Origin: Lachnospiraceae bacterium
GTDB taxonomy: Bacteria; Bacillota; Clostridia; Lachnospirales; Lachnospiraceae
DNA: 50,039 nt
Reading direction: 5' to 3'
Assembly (NCBI GenBank): GCA_021203205.1
Contig: JAJQBQ010000043.1
Span: 2,628 to 52,666, forward strand
Of the stretch, positions 1 to 7,124 are shown in pieces. Within the stretch, counting starts at the first letter, position 1. The number at the start of each line of letters is the position of its first letter. The notes below the pieces were generated by a model. That model made no database searches, was not told where the DNA came from, and was given only the letters and a program-made list of their open reading frames with translations. Position numbers and translations under genes: made by a program.

Positions 1-120
1 GATACTTTTGTCTTCGATACTTTTGTCTTCGATACTTTTGTCTTCGATACTTTTGCCTTCGATACTTTTATCTTCGATACTTTTGTCTTCGATACTTTTA
101 TCTTCGATACTTTTGTCTTC
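1..120. repeat. 15-bp tandem repeat, 8 copies, at the window edge
   Basis: Eight head-to-tail copies of GATACTTTTGTCTTC fill the first 120 bases, with three single-base variants. On the minus strand each unit reads as the pentapeptide EDKSI (one unit EGKSI), and the G-to-A variants are silent in that frame. An open minus frame continues upstream to a stop at 202-204, with a possible GTG start at 178-180 preceded by a GGAG six bases away, giving a short basic N-terminus before the repeat. The plus strand is also open through the repeat (SSILL), and the same variants are silent there too, so coding direction is not proven. The array runs off the window, so copy number and the gene are incomplete. 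Confidence 0.85.
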
Positions 121-180
121 GTCAATTTTTCCGAAACTCAAGCGTAGGAACCGTTCTTTCCGGCTCAACCTCTCCTCCAC
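1..180 (-). CDS. Possible N-terminus of a repeat protein (EDKSI)n, partial
   Basis: Tentative. A GTG start at 178-180 with GGAG upstream would give a basic leader of about 20 residues (MEERLSRKERFLRLSFGKID) followed by eight EDKSI-type pentapeptides running off the window edge. No function can be assigned. The alternation of acidic and lysine residues would suit a solvent-exposed linker or stalk. It could equally be non-coding minisatellite DNA. Confidence 0.25.
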   Translation of the reverse strand, partial: MEERLSRKERFLRLSFGKIDEDKSIEDKSIEDKSIEDKSIEGKSIEDKSIEDKSIEDKSI

Positions 181-248
181 AACTGGCTCCGCCCTCCCGT
201 ATTAAATATGTTCATAACTCCACTGCCGGATCTTTCGCCGATATTTAT

Positions 249-268
249 CAGATGAAACATTTTGCCGA
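249..268. repeat. Short palindromic intergenic repeat, copy 1
   Basis: The segment CATTTTGCCGACACCGGCAA can fold through TTGCC/GGCAA. A nearly identical copy with one base changed lies at 2521-2540. Both are intergenic; function is unknown. Confidence 0.45.
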
Positions 269-305
269 CACCGGCAAATCATTCATTGCAAAATGGCCCA
301 GGCTA

Positions 306-1157
306 TCATTTCCCCTGTAAGCCCGCGATCCTCTGCGCAATTTTCAAATAACCTGCCTCTCCCTTTCGAACGATCATATAAAATGTAACGTTGGCTTCTT
401 CATCCGAGACCGGCACAACCGCCCTGCCATTCACAAAATTCATGTCCACCGCAAGGTTCGTGACGAAATAGGGCAGCGTAAATGTCTGTGCCAGCTCGCG
501 GAACTCAAAGTCATCCGTCTGCACCAGGAACCGGGAGGCAGGCATTTTCTTACGGCACAGGTCACTCCAGAAACCGATGTCTGATTTTAACAGACAATTG
601 TAGCCGTTCAGCATTTCCAATGTGACAGACGGCTGTCCTGCCAGCGAATGGTCAGGCGGCAGGCAGACGGAAAGCTCTTCACGGATCAGCGGAATGCTTT
701 CAACCTCATCATCCTCTGCCGGGAAGGGAAGAATGCCGATCTCACAGGTTTTATCCTTCACCTGACTTAAGATCGCCGGGATTTCCGTGAGCCTGGAAGA
801 GATGGTTTTCTCCGGAAACTGTTCTGAAAGCGCCGGCAGCAGGCTCCAGAGCGGGGCAGGTGCACAGGATTCCACCAGAATGGTACGTTTGCTTATGTCA
901 AACTGGCGCACCTGCGCCACCGCATTCTTCGCGGCCGCAAGAAGCTCATCGGCATATTCCACCGCTTTTTGCCCGGTTTCATTAAGTGCAAGGCGGTTCT
1001 TCCCATGGAAAAACAGGGAGACTCCGAATTCTTCCTCCAGATGCTGCATGGTGCGTGTGAGTGTGGGCTGAGAGATATGCAGTTCTTCCGCCGTTTTTGA
1101 TAAAGTTCCATACCGCGCGAATGCGGACAGCTGTTCCAGTTCGTACAGATTTAACAT
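306..1157 (-). CDS. LysR-family transcriptional regulator
   Basis: A 283-residue protein with the typical LysR N-terminal winged helix-turn-helix (about residues 1-62; LYELEQLSAFARYGTLSKTA followed by an ISQPTLTRTMQHLEEE recognition segment) and a C-terminal effector-binding region of normal length. The ATG at 1155-1157 is preceded by GGGAGAG. It is divergent from the aldo/keto reductase gene at 1473, and the shared 315-bp gap holds a dyad of LysR-box form (1366-1390), so the reductase gene is the probable target, with autoregulation likely. The inducer cannot be deduced. Confidence 0.9.
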   Translation of the reverse strand: MLNLYELEQLSAFARYGTLSKTAEELHISQPTLTRTMQHLEEEFGVSLFFHGKNRLALNETGQKAVEYADELLAAAKNAVAQVRQFDISKRTILVESCAPAPLWSLLPALSEQFPEKTISSRLTEIPAILSQVKDKTCEIGILPFPAEDDEVESIPLIREELSVCLPPDHSLAGQPSVTLEMLNGYNCLLKSDIGFWSDLCRKKMPASRFLVQTDDFEFRELAQTFTLPYFVTNLAVDMNFVNGRAVVPVSDEEANVTFYMIVRKGEAGYLKIAQRIAGLQGK

Positions 1158-1253
1158 GACTTGTTCTCTCCCTGATTTTCATGCTACTGAGACAAAAGCA
1201 TGACATCATTGACTCCAAAATTCGGAGCCAATGCGAAGCATTTCGTCCATATC

Positions 1254-1280
1254 TCAGGAAGCAACTTCAAAACTTCCTGA
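1254..1280. promoter_or_regulatory. Perfect 8-bp inverted repeat in LysR/AKR gap
   Basis: TCAGGAAG (1254-1261) and CTTCCTGA (1273-1280) form a perfect dyad with an 11-base spacer. It lies about 100 bp upstream of the LysR start and about 190 bp upstream of the reductase start. It could be an operator or an RNA hairpin in the LysR leader. Confidence 0.45.
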
Positions 1281-1365
1281 TTCAGGTGCCCAATGCATGC
1301 AAATGTCGGCAAAAAATTTTCAGTCACTGACGGATTTCCCTGACCATTTCACTATTCAACTCATG

Positions 1366-1390
1366 AATAGCAGTTTTTGATATTGCTATT
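1366..1390. promoter_or_regulatory. Candidate LysR operator (AATAGCA-N11-TGCTATT)
   Basis: A perfect 7-bp dyad with an 11-base spacer, the geometry expected of a LysR-type T-N11-A box, lies 83 bp upstream of the divergent reductase start codon. Assignment to the adjacent LysR protein is inference from position. Confidence 0.5.
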
Positions 1391-1472
1391 GTACATTCTT
1401 TTTCTTCCGTTGTAAACTTTAAAACGTAATCAGACAAAATTTTCTGATTTGCAGACACGAGGAGGTATTATC

Positions 1473-2315
1473 ATGAATTATGTAACATTGAACAACGGAG
1501 TAAAAATGCCCCAGCTTGGCTACGGTGTCTACCAGACTCCTCCGGAGGAGACGGAGCGCTGCGTACTGGATGCCATTTCCGTCGGCTACCGCTCCATCGA
1601 CACGGCGCAGGCTTACTACAACGAGGGAGGTGTCGGCGCGGCGATTTCAAAATGCGGGCTTCCGCGCGAGGAATTGTTTATCACCACAAAAGTATGGATC
1701 AGCAACGCCGGATACGACAAGGCGAAGGCTTCCATCTCAGATTCCTTAAAAAAGCTGCACACGGATTATATCGACCTGCTTCTGATTCATCAGCCATTCA
1801 GCGATTATTACGGAACCTACCGGGCGATGGAGGAAGCTTACCGGGACGGAAAGGTGCGGGCCATCGGCGTATCGAACTTTTATCCAGACCGCTTCATTGA
1901 TATCGCAAACTTCTGCGAAATCGTTCCGGCGGTCAATCAGGTGGAGACCCATCTGTTCTGGCAGCAGAAAACGGCAAAGACCGTGATGCAGAAATACGGA
2001 ACGCAGATCGAGTCCTGGGGGCCATTCGCGGAAGGGAGGAACGATTACTTCAACAACCCCGTTCTGAAAACTGTGGCATCCAGACACGGCAAAACTCCTG
2101 CACAGACGGCACTCCGCTTCCTGCTCCAGAGCGGCGTGGTGGTGATCCCAAAGTCCACCCATAAGGAGCGCATGATTGAAAACTTCGATGTGTTTGATTT
2201 CGAGCTGGATGCGGCGGACATGGCGGATCTGGAATCCCTGGATACTGCGCAGAGCCTGTTCTTCTCCCACTATGATCCGCAGACGGTGGAGTGGTTTATG
2301 ACGCGAAATAAATAG
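1473..2315 (+). CDS. Aldo/keto reductase
   Basis: A 280-residue AKR (beta/alpha)8-barrel oxidoreductase of the short AKR5-like type. The conserved catalytic tetrad is visible: D43 and Y48 in SIDTAQAYYN, K73 in TTKVW and H106 in LLIHQP. The signature GVSNF follows, and IPKST near residue 230 is the NADPH-binding loop. The ATG at 1473 has AGGAGGT seven bases upstream, so the open frame upstream of it is not used. It probably reduces small aldehydes or ketones with NADPH in the cytoplasm. The natural substrate cannot be told from sequence. It is divergent from the LysR gene. Confidence 0.9.
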   Translation: MNYVTLNNGVKMPQLGYGVYQTPPEETERCVLDAISVGYRSIDTAQAYYNEGGVGAAISKCGLPREELFITTKVWISNAGYDKAKASISDSLKKLHTDYIDLLLIHQPFSDYYGTYRAMEEAYRDGKVRAIGVSNFYPDRFIDIANFCEIVPAVNQVETHLFWQQKTAKTVMQKYGTQIESWGPFAEGRNDYFNNPVLKTVASRHGKTPAQTALRFLLQSGVVVIPKSTHKERMIENFDVFDFELDAADMADLESLDTAQSLFFSHYDPQTVEWFMTRNK

Positions 2316-2457
2316 TGGCACAGTTTCTATGGCCGCAGCTTCGCAACAGCGACATCCGGCGGTTCATGACGTATGCGAAATAACCAGTGACACAGGTGTC
2401 AAAAATCAGCTCACGGATTATGGAAAGACTTTTGACCCTTGAAACAATAACAAGCAT

Positions 2458-2505
2458 AAAAAGGTCATGCGCCCGAATCGTTACGTTCAGGTTCATGACC
2501 TTTTT
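2458..2505 (+). terminator. Terminator-like hairpin after aldo/keto reductase
   Basis: AAAAAGGTCATG (2458-2469) and CATGACCTTTTT (2494-2505) are perfect 12-bp arms with a 24-base loop and a terminal T run. It lies 143 bp downstream of the reductase stop codon. Confidence 0.6.
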
Positions 2506-2520
2506 ACATGTAACACCGAC

Positions 2521-2540
2521 CATTTTGCCAACACCGGCAA
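2521..2540. repeat. Short palindromic intergenic repeat, copy 2
   Basis: CATTTTGCCAACACCGGCAA differs by one base from the segment at 249-268. It lies just after the 2458-2505 hairpin. Confidence 0.4.
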
Positions 2541-2638
2541 GATGGTGTTGAGGTCTTATAGTAATGTCAAGAGAAAATCTTCTATATTACATTTCCGTTC
2601 TTATAAATTTATAAACTCGGCTTATCTTAATGCACACA

Positions 2639-2668
2639 AAAAAAGCAGCCATGAAAGACTGCTTTTTT
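2639..2668 (-). terminator. Bidirectional terminator after PII-like gene
   Basis: AAAAAAGCAG (2639-2648) pairs perfectly with CTGCTTTTTT (2659-2668) across a 10-base loop, giving a T run on either strand. It sits 17 bp past the stop codon of the minus-strand PII-like gene and can also stop plus-strand readthrough from the reductase side. Confidence 0.8.
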
Positions 2669-2685
2669 GAAATGCAAACTATGCT

Positions 2686-3381
2686 CTAATCCTCCGCTTC
2701 CTCCATCTCCTCCATCAGCCGCATCCCCGCCGTATCCGTGACCGGAAGAGAGAATACTATGCTCCGCGCCTTTGAATCCAGCCCGGCCTTATCCATGATG
2801 GCGCGCATGATATCATTTTTCTGGCTGCTCTTTACCACGATAAAGAGCATATCCTTCTCCGGCACCAGCGTGACTCCCAGAAACTGCTCTGCTTTATCTG
2901 TGCCTGTACCCCGGGCATGGATGACCGTGCCGCCCGCCGCGTGTACTTCCCGCGCCGCATCCATGATCATGTCTGTGTAGCCCTGGTTGGCGATGACTGT
3001 CAGAAGTTCGTATTTCGTCTCTTTCAAGGTTGATTCCTCCCCTTTCTTAAATTCCTGCCCGTTGATAAGGTAATTTAACGCCTTTTTCCCGCCGATGCTC
3101 GAAAGCGGCACCAGGAAGGCAATGCCCACCCCCGGCACGTCGATCTGCATCTGCGCGCGCAGCGCCCGCTTGGTCTTCTTCCAGGCATCATCCGTCACCA
3201 CGTGAAAGAGGACACCTTTCTCGCTGCCGTCCAGACCGAAATAGTCGAGGATTTCGCTGGAAGCTGTGCCCATGCCCAGTGTGATACAGGATACAGTCAG
3301 CCCCTGGGCGTTGTAAAAGTCCGTAAAATGGTTAATTCGGTTGCGGTTGATGATGGTCACCATCAGATAGAGACTGCTCAT
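2686..3381 (-). CDS. PII-like nitrogen-regulator family protein (two-domain)
   Basis: A 231-residue protein. The ATG at 3379-3381 is chosen because AGGGG lies just upstream. The C-terminal half (about 120-225; YELLTVIANQGYTDMIMDAA, then GGTVIHARGTGT and KDMLFIVVKSSQ) has the alternating beta-alpha-beta pattern of GlnB/PII proteins. The N-terminal half (SSLYLMVTIINRNRINHFTD) looks like a second, diverged PII-type unit, so the chain is about twice the usual 112 residues. The T-loop region lacks the tyrosine uridylylated in enteric GlnB. It lies 250 bp downstream of the DUF1538 membrane protein on the same strand, so it may regulate or sense for that protein; this is inference from adjacency. 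Confidence 0.75.
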   Translation of the reverse strand: MSSLYLMVTIINRNRINHFTDFYNAQGLTVSCITLGMGTASSEILDYFGLDGSEKGVLFHVVTDDAWKKTKRALRAQMQIDVPGVGIAFLVPLSSIGGKKALNYLINGQEFKKGEESTLKETKYELLTVIANQGYTDMIMDAAREVHAAGGTVIHARGTGTDKAEQFLGVTLVPEKDMLFIVVKSSQKNDIMRAIMDKAGLDSKARSIVFSLPVTDTAGMRLMEEMEEAED

Positions 3382-3634
3382 AAAATCCCCTTCTTCATTA
3401 AACGTTCGTATTAATTCGTTCCGGTTACACTCGTTCACATATTTACATTGAATCCTGCACCTGACAATACATGTTAATCCGTATCAGTGCGAAAGACTAC
3501 ATATTATATCCGAGAACTGAAAAACGATTTTTCGGACAACTCCGGGAACATGATATTACAAATTTCCCAGTGCAATGTGTCCGCACACGCTTCATCATAC
3601 CTGTAACTGTATCATTCCTATTGCATCCAGATAC

Positions 3635-5167
3635 TCACAGCTCAATAATCGCATCCTCCGCATACGCTTCCAGCCCATCGTACACAACGCTCTCGCCGGC
3701 CTTTCCTCTGCCCAGCTTTATCTTGTACACCAGCCCCTGGATCTGGATGGTGATGAGCGGGGTCATGGCGACCATCGCCACCACGCCGAAAGCATCCGAG
3801 ACCAGGTCGCCGCCCACCGCGTAGCAGGCGCCCTGCGAAAGAGAAAGCAGAAAGGTGGCCGTCATGGGCCCGGAGGCCACGCCGCCGGAATCGAATGCCA
3901 CCGCCGTAAAGATATTCGGCACGATAAAGGACAGAATGATCGCCACCGCGTATCCGGGGATCAGGAAATACAGGATCGGGATACCCGTCAGCGCCCGCAG
4001 CATGGCGATGGCGGTGGAGACCGCAACGCCCGCCGAGAGGCTGCGTCCCATGCTCTCCGCCGAGATGGCACCGTTCGTGATCTCCTCCACCTGATGATTC
4101 AGCACGTAGACCGCCGGCTCCGCCTTTACGATAAAGTAGCCGATCAGCGCCCCCAGCGGGATCAGCAGCCACCGGTAACTCTGCCCGGCGATCACCTGAC
4201 CCAGATAACTTCCCGCCGGCATGAAGCCCACGTTCGCGCCGGTCAGGAACAGCACCAGCCCCACGTAGGTGTAGACCAGCCCCACGAGGATCTTCGTAAG
4301 GGTGCGCCCGGTGATCCGCAGCGCCAGGACCTCAAACACACCGAAGAACAGCACCACCGGCAGCATGGACATGGCGATCTCCCGCAGGTATTCCGGAATC
4401 TCCTCTAAAAACAGTTTCGTCAACTCCACGGAGTCCCCGATCTCCGGGATGGCGGAAAGGGCGTAGTCGGAACTCTCCGGCGAATAGATGATGCCCAAAA
4501 TCATGACCGCGATCACCGGCCCCACCGAGCAGAGCGCCACCAGACCGAAGCTGTCGTCCGACGCGCTGCTGTCGCTTCGTATGGAGGCGATACCGACACC
4601 CAGCGCCATGATAAATGGCACCGTCATAGGGCCGGTGGTCACGCCGCCCGCATCGAAGGCGATAGAGCGGAACTCCTCCGGGACAAAACATACAAGCACA
4701 AAAACGAGACCGTAGCAGAAAATCAGCAGCGGTCTCAATGGAATTCCGAGTAAAATACGCAGCAGTGCAACCACAAGAAAAAGGCCCACCCCCAAGCTCA
4801 CCGCCAGGATCAGCGTCATGTTCGGCACGGACGGCACCTGGCTTGCCAGCACCTGCAGATCCGGCTCCGCGATCGTAACGATCACGCCCAGAATAAACGC
4901 CACACCGGCGATCAGCCACAGCTTCTTACTCTTTGTGAGGTAAGAACCCACCTTCTCGCCCATCGGCGACATGGCCATCTCCGCGCCCAGCGTGAAAAAC
5001 ATCATGCCGATGATGACCATCACCGCGCCCACGAGGAAGCACAGCAGAATGGACGGCGAGACCGGCGCGATCGTCAGGCACAGCACCAGAACGATGGCAA
5101 CGATCGGCAAAACCGCCTTCATGGCTTCCGCGAATTTTTCCTTCAGCTTCGGGTTCAAATGTATCAT
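3635..5167 (-). CDS. DUF1538-family multi-spanning membrane protein
   Basis: A 510-residue, very hydrophobic integral membrane protein made of two homologous halves. Paired motifs show the duplication: AFDAGGVTTGPMTVPF near residue 170 and AFDSGGVASGPMTATF near 424; LGAEMAMSPMG near 60 and LTGANVGFMPAG near 310. This internal repeat with GG-containing re-entrant-like segments suits a transporter or channel with inverted or parallel repeats. I recognise the DUF1538 pattern but not a substrate. The ATG at 5167 has GGGGGAG upstream and is preferred to upstream in-frame starts. The neighbouring PII-like gene suggests nitrogen- or energy-linked control, by analogy with AmtB-GlnB and SbtA-SbtB pairs. 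Confidence 0.75.
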   Translation of the reverse strand: MIHLNPKLKEKFAEAMKAVLPIVAIVLVLCLTIAPVSPSILLCFLVGAVMVIIGMMFFTLGAEMAMSPMGEKVGSYLTKSKKLWLIAGVAFILGVIVTIAEPDLQVLASQVPSVPNMTLILAVSLGVGLFLVVALLRILLGIPLRPLLIFCYGLVFVLVCFVPEEFRSIAFDAGGVTTGPMTVPFIMALGVGIASIRSDSSASDDSFGLVALCSVGPVIAVMILGIIYSPESSDYALSAIPEIGDSVELTKLFLEEIPEYLREIAMSMLPVVLFFGVFEVLALRITGRTLTKILVGLVYTYVGLVLFLTGANVGFMPAGSYLGQVIAGQSYRWLLIPLGALIGYFIVKAEPAVYVLNHQVEEITNGAISAESMGRSLSAGVAVSTAIAMLRALTGIPILYFLIPGYAVAIILSFIVPNIFTAVAFDSGGVASGPMTATFLLSLSQGACYAVGGDLVSDAFGVVAMVAMTPLITIQIQGLVYKIKLGRGKAGESVVYDGLEAYAEDAIIEL

Positions 5168-5392
5168 GCGCTCCCCCTGTCTGGCGGTGCCCGCATAGCG
5201 GAGCAATCGGCTTTCCTTCTCCGTGTTGTCCGCGAAGCGGACATGGGAGTTTTCTGTCAATCAGTATCTTTGTTATCGCGAATCGTGTAATGTATTATTG
5301 TGCTGCTCCAGCCTCTATCGGATAAAGCAATATTCTGTATCAGTATAACGTATGGCGAGTTCTTCATCAAGTTAAAATTTCCTGAAATTTCC

Positions 5393-5716
5393 CTAACACA
5401 CCCCCAGCCGATACTCCCGCGGCGTCACCCCGTATTTTTCCTTAAATATGCGGTAAAAAAAGCTGAAATTATTGTACCCCACATCCACACAAATGTCTGT
5501 GACAGACAGCCCCGTCGAAGTAAGGAGGAATGCTGCCTTCTGCAAACGTTTCTCCTGCAGCAGCTCAGTATAGGTGGAGCCCGTGACATTCTTTACGATG
5601 CGGCTCAGCTGGTACAGGTCATAGTGAAGCTCGGCGGCGAGACTCTTCAGCTCCCCGTCCCGATAGTGCTCCTCTGGGGTAATTTTTTTCAGTTTTTCCA
5701 GCAGTTCCTGGTGCAT
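5393..5716 (-). CDS. Short AraC-type HTH protein
   Basis: A 107-residue protein consisting almost only of the C-terminal AraC/XylS double helix-turn-helix: LKSLAAELHYDLYQLSRIVK is helix-turn-helix 1, and VTDICVDVGYNNFSFFYRIF followed by KEKYGVTPREYR is the hallmark of the second. No sensor domain is present, although AraC regulators are usually 250-300 residues. The ATG has a good AGGAGG six bases upstream that overlaps the stop codon of the preceding frame, so it can be translated independently or by coupling. It may be a genuine stand-alone HTH protein or the surviving 3' end of a larger regulator. Confidence 0.75.
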   Translation of the reverse strand: MHQELLEKLKKITPEEHYRDGELKSLAAELHYDLYQLSRIVKNVTGSTYTELLQEKRLQKAAFLLTSTGLSVTDICVDVGYNNFSFFYRIFKEKYGVTPREYRLGVC

Positions 5717-5728
5717 TAGATCCTCCTG

Positions 5729-6224
5729 TCAGGCATCCTTTTCGGCTTTTATCAGCATAGCATTTCGCAGTATTGTGATTTTTTCCTTAATCTTAACATT
5801 TTTCCCGCGAATCCTATCGTTCAGCCATTCAACATCTTCTTTACGGTACTCTCCTCTCAAAAATCTTCGGATAAATTTCTTCAACTGACTGCTGAAGCTC
5901 CAGTTCAGATTTGATGCCTCATTAATTGTACGAAAATCCATCAACGTCCGATGTTCGTCTGCCTGATTAAAAAGATACCTCAAAAACAGAATATCCGCAA
6001 AAGTAAACGGCATAACTTCATCTTCAAACTGTATCAGAACATTCGTATCTAACGATCCCTTCAATCCTCTAGCCCCCAATCAAATCGTCAAGATCCTCAT
6101 CGTCCACCTGTTCCACCAGCTGATCGCGGAGAATCGTTTTTCGTATGACTTTTGTTTGCGGACTTACGTTTTTCGTAGGAAGTTTGTTTATGTACTTATG
6201 TTTTTCCTGCGAAGTTCGTTTCAC
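5729..6224 (-). pseudogene. Unrecognised gene with a probable G5 frameshift
   Basis: The minus strand has an open frame of 116 codons (5729-6079) that starts directly after a stop codon and lacks a good start. A second frame (up to about 6224, ending at 6072-6074) carries an acidic stretch, VEQVDDEDLDDLIGG, then stops. The frames meet at a run of five G/C (6073-6077). Dropping one base there would join them into one protein of about 165 residues (DDLIGARGLKGSLDTNVLIQ). I do not recognise the product. The 5' part overlaps a 32-bp tandem repeat. The stop codon is 13 bp from the AraC-type gene. It may be a disrupted gene, a phase-variable gene or a sequencing error. Confidence 0.4.
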
Positions 6225-6230
6225 GTTTTT
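6135..6230. repeat. 32-bp imperfect tandem repeat, 3 copies
   Basis: Three consecutive 32-base units start at 6135, 6167 and 6199, each opening with (C/T)GTTTTTC and containing a GTTTG or GTTCG core. The unit length is not a multiple of three, so copy-number change would shift any reading frame across it. Confidence 0.6.
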
Positions 6231-6248
6231 TTCGGAAACAAATGCTTT

Positions 6249-7010
6249 TTATTGTGATATATCACTAAAAATTTCCGAATTAGTACAGCAGATCACATTT
6301 TCCGACTGTGCTATCATACTGCAAATGCGTCTGAATCGATCCCAACTGCTATTTTCGGTTTTAAAATCCAACTCATATCCATGTCCCCACATATAAAACA
6401 GCTGATCCTCCTGCGTTATCGGGGCCTTCAAGAAATATTTCAGAGCCTCTTCTGTTTTCTTTTGAGGCATCCAGTATGTCGGTGCAAGATGCATTGGATC
6501 CTTCGGCAGAGAATAATCCTTCGCCGCAGTTATTGTGCGGGCATAAACAATTCCCAGCTTTTTCAGTTCTTCTACGGCTTCATCCGATACTGCACCAAAA
6601 GGATAAGCAAAACCACGGATCTTTTTTCCTGTTAATTTCTGTAGAGTTCGAATATCCTGTTCCACACTTTGCCGCACCATTTCCGGGTTCAATTTTTTCA
6701 TGTTTTCATGAAGGTATCCATGGGATGCCACTTCGAAGTCTTCATATACCTGTGCAATCTCATCAGATGGGATTCGGAAAGCAGGTGCGTATTTGATAAA
6801 CCTGCCGTTTTTGTCCAGCAGCTCCAGGTTTTCCTTTTCTGCGAATCCAATTTCTCCGATGTAAGCTATAGCTCTTTTTTGTCCCATCAATCCACCGTTC
6901 AAATTAAAAGTGGCACCTCGAAGTCCATATTCTTTTAAAATCCGGATGATTTTCTTGTCCTGTTCCAGTCCATCGTCAAAGCTAAAACTAACATATTTTT
7001 TGTATGCCAT
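6249..7010 (-). CDS. Polysaccharide deacetylase family protein
   Basis: A 253-residue carbohydrate esterase family 4-type (NodB homology) enzyme. The metal-binding and catalytic motifs are visible: FSFDDG (D12-D13), SHGYLHE (H97 and H101, the HxxxH metal site) and FAYPFG. No signal peptide or membrane anchor is seen, so it is predicted cytoplasmic unless exported otherwise. It probably removes N- or O-acetyl groups from sugars. The ATG at 7010 has AGGAGG seven bases upstream. It is the last gene of the GH3-GH78 cluster, separated from the GH78 stop by 114 bp that appear to be coding in another frame (see findings). Confidence 0.85.
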   Translation of the reverse strand: MAYKKYVSFSFDDGLEQDKKIIRILKEYGLRGATFNLNGGLMGQKRAIAYIGEIGFAEKENLELLDKNGRFIKYAPAFRIPSDEIAQVYEDFEVASHGYLHENMKKLNPEMVRQSVEQDIRTLQKLTGKKIRGFAYPFGAVSDEAVEELKKLGIVYARTITAAKDYSLPKDPMHLAPTYWMPQKKTEEALKYFLKAPITQEDQLFYMWGHGYELDFKTENSSWDRFRRICSMIAQSENVICCTNSEIFSDISQ

Positions 7011-7124
7011 GAATTGTCCTCCTATGAAATCGTCAGGCTGATTGCATCTCTGCCGTCAATTTTTATCTGCAATGCCTCCCCAGACTGTCCGAAAACTCGC
7101 ATTTCTGTTCTTTCGGACCACTTC

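Noticed and set aside
1-120. Possible CRISPR array
   Set aside because: The 15-bp units abut with no spacers, and no cas genes are near.
8-205. Plus-strand low-complexity frame over the 15-bp repeat
   Set aside because: No ATG or ribosome binding site; the frame exists only because the repeat lacks stops on either strand.
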